Assembly (NCBI GenBank): GCA_945949655.1
Contig: CAMFFG010000035.1
Location: 1 to 8,727 of the forward strand
DNA: 8,727 nucleotides
Reading direction: 5' to 3'
Origin: an uncultured Peptococcaceae bacterium
Lineage (GTDB): Bacteria; Bacillota; Peptococcia; Peptococcales; Peptococcaceae
The notes under the pieces are model-generated. The model had not been told where the DNA came from and did not search any database. It saw only the letters and a program-made list of their open reading frames with translations. A program made the translations under genes and the position numbers. Shown piece by piece: positions 1 to 5,459 of this stretch (positions are counted from its first letter, which is position 1; each line of letters opens with the position of its first letter).

Positions 1-168
1 GCTTCTTAACACTTGATTAAATTCAAAGAAAATCTTTCCCTTTTCTTCATTCGTGATATCCAATCGAAGGCATAATAAAGATACTGAAATTGGATGATCT
101 ATACTGTCACCAAGGTATCCGGCAATTTCATTTAAAGCATCAAAATATAACTGCTCTCTATCACTCAT
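1..168 (-). CDS. Small cytosolic protein of unknown function, partial (3' end outside window)
   Basis: This is an open frame of 56 codons beginning ATG AGT GAT at 168 and still open at the left edge, so the C-terminus is missing. The visible part starts MSDREQLYFDALNEIAG, is charged, and has no signal peptide or membrane segment, so it is probably cytosolic. Its start lies 1 nt after the TAA of the secreted protein gene P1, with no terminator between them. The two are therefore almost certainly cotranscribed and probably translationally coupled, because no good Shine-Dalgarno sits at the usual distance. The position directly behind a secreted helical protein would suit an immunity or accessory protein, but that is inference from context only. 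The stretch around residues 31-50 (LLCLRLDITNEEKGKIFFEF) faintly recalls the small Bacillus YhaI/DUF1878-type proteins. I cannot confirm this and do not assign it. Confidence 0.6.
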   Translation of the reverse strand, partial: MSDREQLYFDALNEIAGYLGDSIDHPISVSLLCLRLDITNEEKGKIFFEFNQVLRS

Positions 169-169
169 A

Positions 170-643
170 TTATACAAACCAACTCAATCCTTCCTTGATT
201 GCTAAAGCAATATTCACAGCAACTGTTTCACTGGCACCAGCAGCTACTAGTACCCTACGAACTGCATCATATACAGCTTGAGCAGGAACTTCACTCCATT
301 CTAATAATGGATCTAATGCTTCAACAACTTTATCATAGTACTTCAAAAAATTTTTGGCTACGGTAGGGCCAGAAACAGCTTCAACAACTTTTGCTGCCGC
401 TTCTTTATTGTTTTTAATAAAATTGATAGCACTTTTAACAATTTTAGTAACAGCATTTCGTGGTTCAACTACGGTTTCTGCTTCATTATTGGCGTCAACA
501 TGGTTATAATAAAGTAACTCTGAACGCTGTATATCCTTTATATCTAAATAATTTTGCGATGCAAATGCCGTTGGTGAAAATATATTACATATAAAGAAAA
601 CTGTCAATAAGATTGAAATTACTTTTTTTGTAGTTGTATGCAT
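170..643 (-). CDS. Sec-exported helical protein P1 (bacteriocin-like or signal protein, family unknown)
   Basis: This 157-residue protein starts at 643 behind a strong GGAGGT ribosome binding site 7 nt upstream; an upstream in-frame ATG at 736 has no such site and lies inside the promoter. Residues 1-28 form a Sec signal peptide (basic start, hydrophobic core, cleavage motif AFA before S29). The mature part of about 129 residues is a charged N-terminal stretch followed by amphipathic alanine- and valine-rich helices. It ends with a motif shared with P2 and P3: glycine, two residues, Glu-Thr/Ser, then spaced alanines (GASETVAVNIALAI near residues 136-149). There are no cysteines after the signal peptide. 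It has its own LytTR-type box at 732-764 and is followed immediately by the partial gene at 1-168. I do not recognise the family. Sec-exported bacteriocin precursors such as SdpC are a functional analogy, not demonstrated homology. Confidence 0.85.
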   Translation of the reverse strand: MHTTTKKVISILLTVFFICNIFSPTAFASQNYLDIKDIQRSELLYYNHVDANNEAETVVEPRNAVTKIVKSAINFIKNNKEAAAKVVEAVSGPTVAKNFLKYYDKVVEALDPLLEWSEVPAQAVYDAVRRVLVAAGASETVAVNIALAIKEGLSWFV

Positions 644-649
644 AGTGAT

Positions 650-686
650 ACCTCCAAAATAATATTTTTTAGAGATTGGCGCCAAT
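650..686 (-). promoter_or_regulatory. P1 leader RNA with inverted repeats at the ribosome binding site
   Basis: The leader holds a perfect 12-bp palindrome, ATTGGCGCCAAT, at 675-686. A second imperfect inverted repeat at 652-674 (CTC plus four A against four T plus GAG, one mismatch) includes the GGAGGT ribosome binding site at 650-655. The corresponding P2 and P3 leaders have a palindrome at the same place with paired base changes (TTAGCGCTAA instead of TTGGCGCCAA). That argues that the pairing is conserved rather than the sequence. Confidence 0.5.
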
Positions 687-731
687 TTCAAGTATAATTT
701 TATAGAATGAAATAATATTTTCAAGAGATTT

Positions 732-764
732 TGCAAAAGTGGTCGATTTTTATGTAAAAGTGGT
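732..764 (-). promoter_or_regulatory. LytTR-type double box upstream of P1
   Basis: On the minus strand ACCACTTTTACA (753-764) is followed after 9 nt by ACCACTTTTGCA (732-743), a 21-bp start-to-start period, i.e. two helical turns. This matches the boxes before P2, P3 and M2. A TTGAAA at 719-724 lies 10 nt beyond the second 9-bp core, where the P2 and P3 boxes have their -35. The -10 is unclear: TATAAA (699-704) is only 14 nt from it and TATACT (691-696) is 22 nt away. The regulator is inferred to be the LytTR protein encoded at 6725-7414. Confidence 0.75.
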
Positions 765-927
765 AAATCAATAATTCTATGGGACGTAAAAATCAGCTTT
801 CTGGGATTATTTTATGTGACGATTGTTTTCTGCGATGATATCATTTAAACTATATATGAAAAACTTTTTTATATAAAGTTTGCTAGTATTAAATCATAAA
901 ACAATCAAAAATCAGGAGGAATGTGCT

Positions 928-1296
928 ATGCAGTTTACGTTTGCCCATTACAATTACAATGTGTTGAATTTGGAAAAATCGCTGGCGTTTTATCAAGAGG
1001 CGCTAGGGTTGAAAGAGGTCAGCCGCAAGGAGGCCGAGGACGGCAGCTTTATTCTGGTGTATCTGGGCGATGGAAAGACCGGTTTTAATCTGGAACTGAC
1101 CTGGCTGCGGGATTGGGATCGCCCGTACAATTTGGGGGATAACGAAGTCCATCTGGCGTTTACGGTGGAAGATTTTGAAGCGGCTCACGCCAAACATAAG
1201 GAAATGGGCTGTATCTGTTTTGAAAATGAAGCCATGGGAATTTATTTTATCAGCGATCCCGACGGCTACTGGCTGGAGATTGTGCCGGCCAGATAA
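928..1296 (+). CDS. Lactoylglutathione lyase (glyoxalase I)-like VOC protein
   Basis: This 122-residue protein belongs to the vicinal oxygen chelate fold family and aligns along its length with E. coli GloA. All four expected metal ligands can be placed: H7, E56 (in NLELTW), H75 (in EVHLAFTV) and E118 (in DPDGYWLEIV, the usual C-terminal signature). Glyoxalase I isomerises the hemithioacetal formed from methylglyoxal and a thiol in the cytosol. Retention of all four ligands supports a real metalloenzyme, but other VOC activities cannot be excluded. The start at 928 is chosen because AGGAGGA lies 7 nt upstream; the longer frame from 880 lacks a ribosome binding site. The gene is monocistronic, ends at a strong terminator, and has no visible link to the signalling locus. 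Confidence 0.9.
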   Translation: MQFTFAHYNYNVLNLEKSLAFYQEALGLKEVSRKEAEDGSFILVYLGDGKTGFNLELTWLRDWDRPYNLGDNEVHLAFTVEDFEAAHAKHKEMGCICFENEAMGIYFISDPDGYWLEIVPAR

Positions 1297-1314
1297 AAAA
1301 GGCAGCGCCCAAAC

Positions 1315-1362
1315 AAAAAAAGCTATCGATCCGGTGAGGGTATCATCGTCGATAGCTTTTTT
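1315..1362. terminator. Bidirectional intrinsic terminator between convergent genes
   Basis: An A run and AGCTATCGA pair with TCGATAGCT and a T run around a 19-nt spacer. With A runs on one side and T runs on the other it should work in both directions. It would serve the VOC gene (plus) and the lipoprotein gene (minus), which converge here. Confidence 0.9.
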
Positions 1363-1409
1363 GATAGTTACTCAAATGGAGACCCTATGGTTTGGGTTTA
1401 TGCGAATTT

Positions 1410-2156
1410 TTATTTGAAAATTTGTTCCAGTTTTGCTTCCAGCTGTTCCACCCACTGATTGGCCTGTTCATCTGCATCCACGCCCCACCGCTCCAGATTG
1501 CGGTTTAGCAGTTCTTCGGCAGCTGATATTTTGGCGGACACATCTTTAGAGAAATTGGCGCTATTCAAATGACCGGTCAGATTATCACAAAGGGTATCGT
1601 CAAGCTGGATCTGCCAGTAGTCATCCACTTTTTTCAGATTGATGGTTACATCGGCTGAAAAAACGTTTTTACAGTTCTGCAGATAAGGAAGAAGATTTTC
1701 CGGACTATTTTTGGCTTCGTCGATGGTGCTGCGGATCAGAGCGGTGAGATCCACGCCTTCCTGCTGGCTGCTGTTCACTTTATAAATCAGGTCGGCGACA
1801 AACATACCGATAGCATCGGAGAAATCTTTGTTATGAAGGGTGACATCCACTGTGGCCGTCTGACCGCTTTCGTGGACTGCATTTATTTCCCAGGAAAGAT
1901 TTTCAACCATGGCTTCTGCCAGCTGCTGCCGGGTCTTGGCATTATCTTTTTTCAGAAACAGATCGCTGAACATTTTGTAGCCGGTGCCGGTTTTGTTGTT
2001 GGTGCAGGCATTAAAGGTTTCCATATCCAGATTTTTTAAAGCAGAAAAGGCAGTGTTGATGGTCTCCTCCGGCGTTTGCGCTGCAAAACCCCGTTGACTG
2101 CCGCATCCCATCAGCAGTATGGCGCAAATTAAAGATAAACTGATCATCCGTTTCAT
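1410..2156 (-). CDS. Secreted lipoprotein of unknown function
   Basis: This 248-residue protein starts at 2156 behind GGGAG at 7 nt spacing; an upstream in-frame ATG at 2195 has no ribosome binding site. The N-terminus is a lipoprotein signal: MKRM, a hydrophobic stretch, then the lipobox LLMGC with the modified cysteine at C18. The mature part opens with TPEETINTAFSALKNLDMETF, a pattern common in small lipoproteins of the DUF4878/DUF5105 type (an NTF2-like cystatin fold). There a short helix pair precedes a repeated beta sheet, and the later stretch SWEINAVHESGQTATVDVTL fits that sheet. The C-terminus is charged and helical. Surface anchoring is confident, but function is unknown and the DUF resemblance is only by eye. 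It is a single gene with its own promoter region upstream. Confidence 0.88.
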   Translation of the reverse strand: MKRMISLSLICAILLMGCGSQRGFAAQTPEETINTAFSALKNLDMETFNACTNNKTGTGYKMFSDLFLKKDNAKTRQQLAEAMVENLSWEINAVHESGQTATVDVTLHNKDFSDAIGMFVADLIYKVNSSQQEGVDLTALIRSTIDEAKNSPENLLPYLQNCKNVFSADVTINLKKVDDYWQIQLDDTLCDNLTGHLNSANFSKDVSAKISAAEELLNRNLERWGVDADEQANQWVEQLEAKLEQIFK

Positions 2157-2209
2157 ACAAAAGCTCCCTTTCCTGTGTAACCTGACACCATACATAAGGT
2201 GTGTTTATT

Positions 2210-2215
2210 ATTGTA
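2210..2215 (-). promoter_or_regulatory. Candidate -10 of the lipoprotein gene
   Basis: TACAAT on the minus strand lies about 54 nt upstream of the lipoprotein start. The -35 at 17-nt spacing (TTCTCA) is poor. The leader contains a short inverted repeat ACACC/GGTGT at about 2184-2203. This is a weak prediction. Confidence 0.35.
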
Positions 2216-2338
2216 CCAGAAAAAACGCCTCATGAGAATTTATTTTGATGAAAAAAATATAAAGAAAATGTGAAGATAACAAGCTTTCCGTGTCATTGTG
2301 CGGTGCTGTATTTTATAATAAAAACTCTGTATCATCTA

Positions 2339-2367
2339 TTGAAAATCGGGTAAAACGGACATATAAT
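2339..2367 (+). promoter_or_regulatory. Sigma-A-type promoter of the dinJ-like remnant
   Basis: TTGAAA (2339-2344), a 17-nt spacer and a perfect TATAAT (2362-2367) lie just upstream of the AGAGGGA ribosome binding site (2374-2380) and ATG at 2386. The promoter and start signals are intact even though the module they drive is damaged. The leader would be only about 12 nt. Confidence 0.75.
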
Positions 2368-2385
2368 CTAGGCAGAGGGATTGCT

Positions 2386-2580
2386 ATGTCTAAAGTTTCC
2401 ACAAGTATTTCTATTGATACCGATGTGAAAGGGAAGGCACAGGAGTTATTTGCTGATCTTCCCAACGCCGACACCATTGCAGCCATGAAAGAGGCCGAGG
2501 AGATGCGGAAGCGCCCGGAAACGTATAAACGATACAGTTCGTTTTCTGAACTTCTGGAGGAGATAGAAGATCATGCTTGA
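2386..2580 (+). CDS. RelB/DinJ-family antitoxin, internally shortened
   Basis: This 64-residue protein starts at 2386 after AGAGGGA. The N-terminal 24 residues (MSKVSTSISIDTDVKGKAQE and on to FADL) match the DNA-binding strand and first helix of RelB/DinJ ribbon-helix-helix antitoxins. The C-terminal part from PNADTIAAMKEAEEM to the end matches the toxin-wrapping tail with its YSSFSELLEEIE motif. Full-length family members are usually 85-95 residues, and the segment normally joining these parts (second helix and the IPFEI-type linker) is absent. The sequence jumps from FADL directly to PNADT. This looks like an in-frame internal deletion of roughly 30 codons, which should disable dimerisation and operator binding. 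The stop overlaps the start of a toxin remnant at 2573. It is either a decaying pseudogene or a short orphan antitoxin. Confidence 0.8.
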   Translation: MSKVSTSISIDTDVKGKAQELFADLPNADTIAAMKEAEEMRKRPETYKRYSSFSELLEEIEDHA

Positions 2581-2608
2581 TATTGTGGCATCAAATCGTT
2601 TTACATAG
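2573..2608 (+). pseudogene. Start of a YafQ/RelE-type toxin, truncated after 11 codons
   Basis: An ATG overlaps the antitoxin stop by 8 nt, the usual arrangement in dinJ-yafQ pairs. It opens MLDIVASNRFT and then stops at TAG (2606-2608). The first residues resemble the beginning of YafQ-type mRNA interferases (MLxI, a short stretch, then RF followed by K-rich sequence). The rest of the toxin is missing, and a terminator begins about 20 nt later. The identification rests on ten residues plus position, so it is suggestive only. Confidence 0.5.
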
Positions 2609-2628
2609 TGATTTGTTTTAAAAAATAT

Positions 2629-2681
2629 AAAACAACCAGGCCAGTTGTTAGATAGATTCTGATGACTGGCCTGGTTGTTTT
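2629..2681. terminator. Bidirectional terminator between the antitoxin remnant and the kinase gene
   Basis: A long hairpin: AAAACAACCAGGCCAGT pairs perfectly with ACTGGCCTGGTTGTTTT. The inner part (TGTTAGA against TCTGATG) pairs further using wobble pairs, leaving a 5-nt loop. Flanking A and T tracts allow termination on both strands. Its sequence is related to the hairpin at 7463-7502. Confidence 0.92.
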
Positions 2682-2689
2682 CATCTGTT

Positions 2690-4033
2690 TCAATCTAGTT
2701 CAGCGTAGGGCAGCAATACCGTTGCCTGAAATTGTTTTTGATCTGAGCAATAAGTGAACTGACAATGGCCGCCGTATTTTTTGGCACAGTTCAGTACATT
2801 CTGTACGCCATAGCCGTGTTGTTCCGAAGGCGTTTTCCTTTGGGGAATGCCTTCTTTCATAACGGGTGGGGTATCGCAGCTGTTTATCACATGGATGGCC
2901 ATATAGTAGCTGTTTTTCTGCTGAATGGTACAGGTGATCTGTTTTTGTGTGCTTTGCTCTGATGCGGCTAATGCGTTGTCCAAAAGATTTCCCAGCAGAA
3001 TGCAGAAATCTGGCGCAGCAATGTGGGAAATCTGCACACTGGGCTGGTATTCGAGCTGAAACGCGATCTTTTGCATTTTGGCTTGTTGTATTTTATCGCT
3101 GAGCAGTATGTCCAGTGTCTGGTTTCCAGTCAATTTGAGTGCGGTGCCGCTTTGCAGGTCAGCATAGACATTACGGATATATGTGTCGATGGCGGCCATA
3201 TCATTTTGCTGCGCTAATTGTTGGATATAAGCCAGATGCTTTTTAAAATCGTGCTGATATTGCCGCAGGGTATGATATTTTTGTGACAACAGTTCAATAT
3301 ACAGTTGGTTTTGTTCGATCTGATGCTGTAATTGCATGTTTTCTAATGCGGCACGAATCCGTTTTGCATTGCGCCGATAGAGAACCCCAAGCAACAGAGT
3401 AAAAATCAGAATCACAGCAGATATTGTCAGAAAGATTTGCTGATTCTGATTCCACAAAAAAGGAGTTTTGAATAGAAAAGCGCCAATCAGAGGCAATATT
3501 GGAAGCAGACAGCTTACGCAGCAAATGATGAGAACGAGCAGCCATATAGCCCAGAATTGAATCTGATGCTGTTGTTGTTCCTGTAAAGTATGGATTGAGA
3601 CAGGCTCTTGCTGTTCCGCATAATCCAGGGCGCGAAAAAATAAGGTCCAGCATAGTAAAAAAAGAAAAGAACCTATGACACTGCTGTTGTTAAAAGAATT
3701 GAGCAGAGAAAGAAGCATCGGAAGCCACAATAGCAAAGTCCCTAAAGCAATCATACAGCTTGCCGCAAAAAAATGTTTTTGCAAAAAAGCAGGAAAACGA
3801 TGCAGGTGCAATAAGTCACCGATTAGTTGAATGAGAATTTGTAACATTGGTATGGGGATGTAAGGTACGCTGCAAAACACAAGTGTAACAGCACTATACA
3901 GCAGTAACAACTGTATCGCATCGATTCTCCAAACAGCGAAATCAAAGATTGCCGCAATCAGACAGAAGGACAGAATAACAGCCGATAATCGTTTATTGAT
4001 CTGTAACATAATCGAAGCAGTTGATTTTGTCAT
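2690..4033 (-). CDS. AgrC-like GHKL sensor histidine kinase
   Basis: This 447-residue membrane kinase is the probable sensor of the locus. The start at 4033 is chosen for AGGAG 9 nt upstream; an ATG at 4072 would overlap the preceding gene and lacks such a site. About six or seven hydrophobic segments fill residues 18-219, followed by a glutamine-rich coiled coil (about 222-255). Phosphoacceptor H261 lies in HDFKKHL, the form typical of the HPK10/AgrC group. The ATPase region has its N box at LLGNLLDNALAAS (346-358, key N349 and N353) and a glycine motif HGYGVQNV (406-413); this is the HATPase_c_5 type. The sensor would phosphorylate a LytTR regulator, here most likely the one at 6725-7414. 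The gene follows M1 by 13 nt and so belongs to the P2-M1-kinase operon driven by a LytTR box, giving feedback. The input signal is unknown. Confidence 0.93.
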   Translation of the reverse strand: MTKSTASIMLQINKRLSAVILSFCLIAAIFDFAVWRIDAIQLLLLYSAVTLVFCSVPYIPIPMLQILIQLIGDLLHLHRFPAFLQKHFFAASCMIALGTLLLWLPMLLSLLNSFNNSSVIGSFLFLLCWTLFFRALDYAEQQEPVSIHTLQEQQQHQIQFWAIWLLVLIICCVSCLLPILPLIGAFLFKTPFLWNQNQQIFLTISAVILIFTLLLGVLYRRNAKRIRAALENMQLQHQIEQNQLYIELLSQKYHTLRQYQHDFKKHLAYIQQLAQQNDMAAIDTYIRNVYADLQSGTALKLTGNQTLDILLSDKIQQAKMQKIAFQLEYQPSVQISHIAAPDFCILLGNLLDNALAASEQSTQKQITCTIQQKNSYYMAIHVINSCDTPPVMKEGIPQRKTPSEQHGYGVQNVLNCAKKYGGHCQFTYCSDQKQFQATVLLPYAELD

Positions 4034-4046
4034 AAAGAGGATTCTC

Positions 4047-4649
4047 CTAATGTATTTGCTTTGCAAAAACACGCCATTGCAGCCAGTTATGATGTGTTTC
4101 CAGAGCTGATGTAAAGAATATGAAAAAAGTAAAAAATCCGCTACCTAAATATTTCAGTTTGCCTGCCGATTGAAAATAATAACCGTTTAATAAAAGTGAA
4201 CATTCAAAGGCTAGAGAAAATTCCAGCAGTAGAGAAATGAGCAGGCAAAGCCAGAATTTTATGCAAAAGTTCTGGCTATCCTTTTGCATAATATAACAGA
4301 CTAGCGAGATCAGCACGGCAAATATATAAAAAAACAGGATCAGCGGATTTTTTTGTACAAAAGGAGACCCCGGCCATACTGTAAATATGGCAATGAAAAA
4401 AGGAAACAGCAACGCATAAAGTAAGGGGAGTGCAGCGCGCAAATAGAGAGGAGGCTTTTCTTTTGGACATTTAGCTGTTTTTTCCTGTTCCTCCAGTAAG
4501 ACCTCTTGTTTGGCTTTTTCCCAGGAATCAGCCAGTTTAGAACGAAGCGTACGCAGGTTCTGGAAAAATGGCTCCCATTTTACCTGATAGATTATCAAGT
4601 TTACACCAATCAACATAAAAAGAATCATTACAAATATCAGTATTTCCAT
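4047..4649 (-). CDS. Membrane protein M1, unknown family, paralogue of M2
   Basis: This 200-residue protein starts at 4649 with AGGAG 7 nt upstream. Hydrophobic segments are at about 3-20, 72-92, 103-121, 132-152 and 168-184, giving five probable membrane helices with a charged loop at 22-70. It shares two signatures with M2: an N-terminal one (FMLIGVNLIIYQVKWEPFF at 11-29) and a later one (LLNGYYFQSAGKLKYL at 153-168), plus a KFW at 131-133 and an NW near the C-terminus. No AgrB-type His/Cys protease pair, kinase or transporter motif is visible, so it is not an obvious peptide processor. It lies between P2 and the kinase in one operon. That suits an immunity protein for P2, or a partner of the kinase in signal detection, but both ideas are inference. 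I do not recognise the family. Confidence 0.85.
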   Translation of the reverse strand: MEILIFVMILFMLIGVNLIIYQVKWEPFFQNLRTLRSKLADSWEKAKQEVLLEEQEKTAKCPKEKPPLYLRAALPLLYALLFPFFIAIFTVWPGSPFVQKNPLILFFYIFAVLISLVCYIMQKDSQNFCIKFWLCLLISLLLEFSLAFECSLLLNGYYFQSAGKLKYLGSGFFTFFIFFTSALETHHNWLQWRVFAKQIH

Positions 4650-4670
4650 AATAATACTCCTAATTATATA

Positions 4671-4720
4671 AATGAAAGACACTGAAACTAGATTTATAAA
4701 ACACTCCAGTGTCTTCCATT
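4671..4720 (-). terminator. Hairpin after P2, probably a partial terminator
   Basis: AATG, one mismatch, then AAGACACTG (4671-4684) pairs with the complementary arm at 4707-4720. On the minus strand only a broken T tract (TTTCATTTATAT) follows, running up to the M1 ribosome binding site. It may end most P2 transcripts while letting some through to M1 and the kinase, or it may simply protect the P2 mRNA end. Confidence 0.5.
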
Positions 4721-4735
4721 CATAAAAGTTGTTAT

Positions 4736-5179
4736 CTAAAATAAAAAGTGAGTCAACAATTCTGCGGCAGAACGAGCAAGACTCTCATTCACTCCAAGGT
4801 TGACTAATGCATCTGTAAACACATCTTCAATTGTATCATTTGTGTCAAAAACAAGATCTAAAACTTTCATAAACTTATCGTAAAAAGAATCAAAACCTTT
4901 TTCTTGCACGATGTTTAGACCTACTAGTACATTTTTGATTGTATCTTTATTGTCTAATATTAATTTTTTTAAAGCTTTTAATGTAATTGTTATTTTCCCG
5001 CGTTCAGTTGAGTTAATAACAATTATTTCACTTTCTGAAGTGTTATTTGTGATACTGCTTTGATTTGTTGTAGTAATAGTGTTTTCTAAGGATATTTCTG
5101 CAAATGCAGGGGTAGTTGCTCCAAATACAAATGTTCCTAATACAACACCAGCAACGATTTTCTTTGTTTTATCCTTCAT
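4736..5179 (-). CDS. Sec-exported helical protein P2 (bacteriocin-like or signal protein, family unknown)
   Basis: This 147-residue protein starts at 5179 with GGAGG 7 nt upstream. Residues 1-27 are a Sec signal peptide ending AFA before E28; after position 3 it is identical to that of P3. A polar Ser/Thr/Asn-rich stretch (about 30-58) follows, then helical segments with many Leu, Ile and Asp. The family motif comes at the end (GVNESLARSAAELL at about 129-142) with a hydrophobic tail HFLF. The TLKALKKLI segment is also found in P3 (TLKAVKKLI). The mature part has no cysteine, so disulfide or lanthionine chemistry is unlikely. P2 heads the operon P2-M1-kinase under a LytTR box at 5268-5300. 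It is a candidate for the inducing signal, an effector such as a bacteriocin precursor, or both; the sequence alone does not decide this. Confidence 0.87.
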   Translation of the reverse strand: MKDKTKKIVAGVVLGTFVFGATTPAFAEISLENTITTTNQSSITNNTSESEIIVINSTERGKITITLKALKKLILDNKDTIKNVLVGLNIVQEKGFDSFYDKFMKVLDLVFDTNDTIEDVFTDALVNLGVNESLARSAAELLTHFLF

Positions 5180-5185
5180 TATGAT

Positions 5186-5223
5186 ACCTCCAAAAATATA
5201 TTTTGGAGATTAGCGCTAACCTC
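5186..5223 (-). promoter_or_regulatory. P2 leader RNA with two mutually exclusive hairpins
   Basis: A perfect 8-bp inverted repeat with a 5-nt loop (5188-5208) contains most of the GGAGG ribosome binding site. A second palindromic arm pair (5206-5223, centred on TTAGCGCTAA, one wobble) shares three bases with the first, so both cannot form fully at once. This could tune translation. The same arrangement occurs in P3 and, with paired changes, in P1. Confidence 0.5.
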
Positions 5224-5231
5224 TGCTCTTG

Positions 5232-5260
5232 ATTGTACGCAAACAAAGTGAATCGTGCAA
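5232..5260 (-). promoter_or_regulatory. P2 promoter
   Basis: On the minus strand TTGCAC (5255-5260), a 17-nt spacer and TACAAT (5232-5237) make a good sigma-A promoter. The -35 starts 10 nt after the 9-bp core of the downstream LytTR repeat. Transcription should start near 5225, leaving a leader of about 46 nt. Confidence 0.8.
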
Positions 5261-5267
5261 TGGCTTT

Positions 5268-5300
5268 TGCAAAAGTGGTCGTTTTTCGTGTAAAAGTGGT
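5268..5300 (-). promoter_or_regulatory. LytTR-type double box upstream of P2
   Basis: ACCACTTTTACA (5289-5300) and ACCACTTTTGCA (5268-5279) on the minus strand are 21 bp apart start to start, with a conserved A-rich 9-nt spacer. The pair matches the P1 box in both repeats and sits directly upstream of a promoter with good -35 and -10 elements. It is inferred to bind the locus LytTR regulator. Confidence 0.82.
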
Positions 5301-5346
5301 ATGCATGGCAATAAAAAAACACCTTCAGAATGAATAGCCCTGATTT

Positions 5347-5379
5347 ACCACTTTGACAGAAAAAATGACCACTTTGACA
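5347..5379 (+). promoter_or_regulatory. LytTR-type double box upstream of M2
   Basis: Two identical copies of ACCACTTTGACA (5347-5358 and 5368-5379) on the plus strand have the same 21-bp period as the other boxes. They differ from the P-type repeats at one core base (G instead of T at position 9). The box points away from the P2 box, so the 280-bp intergenic region carries two outward-facing activation sites with 46 bp between them. Confidence 0.8.
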
Positions 5380-5386
5380 GAGAAAC

Positions 5387-5414
5387 TTGTTTTTTGTTTT
5401 ATTGTTTGTACAAT
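5387..5414 (+). promoter_or_regulatory. M2 promoter
   Basis: TTGTTT (5387-5392), a 16-nt spacer and TACAAT (5409-5414) follow the M2 box at nearly the same distance as in P2 and P3. The expected leader is about 40 nt. It lacks the inverted-repeat leader found in the secreted protein genes. Confidence 0.7.
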
Positions 5415-5459
5415 AAAGATAGTGTTCTCAAATGTAACAATCGAAGTAGGAGTGAAGAA

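Larger units (their letters stand above)
5090..5300 (-). repeat. Duplicated control and leader module, copy A (P2)
   Basis: The stretch covering the LytTR box, promoter, leader RNA and signal peptide codons of P2 is repeated at P3 (6511-6722). By eye there are about ten substitutions and one 1-nt indel in 211 bp. The match ends abruptly near the signal peptidase site on one side and at the outer edge of the box on the other. Confidence 0.88.

Noticed and set aside
170..643. P1 C-terminus as a circular bacteriocin or SdpC homologue
   Set aside because: A weak resemblance of the Gly-x-x-x-Thr-Ala type helix motif is visible, but lengths, position in the protein and flanking sequence do not support homology without a profile search.
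779..838. Short plus-strand frame of 19 codons starting ATGGGACG between P1 and the VOC gene, considered as a pheromone peptide
   Set aside because: No ribosome binding site, and the sequence (many polar residues, no leader or processing motif) does not resemble a signal peptide precursor.
1630..1636. A CCACTTTTTT stretch in the lipoprotein gene resembling half of a LytTR box
   Set aside because: Single copy, no second repeat 21 bp away, and inside a coding region.
3294..3653. 119-codon minus-strand frame inside the kinase gene
   Set aside because: Out-of-frame shadow of the kinase coding region, with no ribosome binding site and no coherent protein features.
2690..4649. M1 as an AgrB-type peptide protease next to the AgrC-like kinase
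   Set aside because: No paired catalytic His and Cys in the AgrB arrangement and no AgrD-type gene nearby; the paralogue M2 shares different motifs instead.
5301..5333. Very short frame in the P2-M2 intergenic region, considered as an AgrD-like signal peptide
   Set aside because: Only ten codons, no ribosome binding site, and it lies between the two LytTR boxes.
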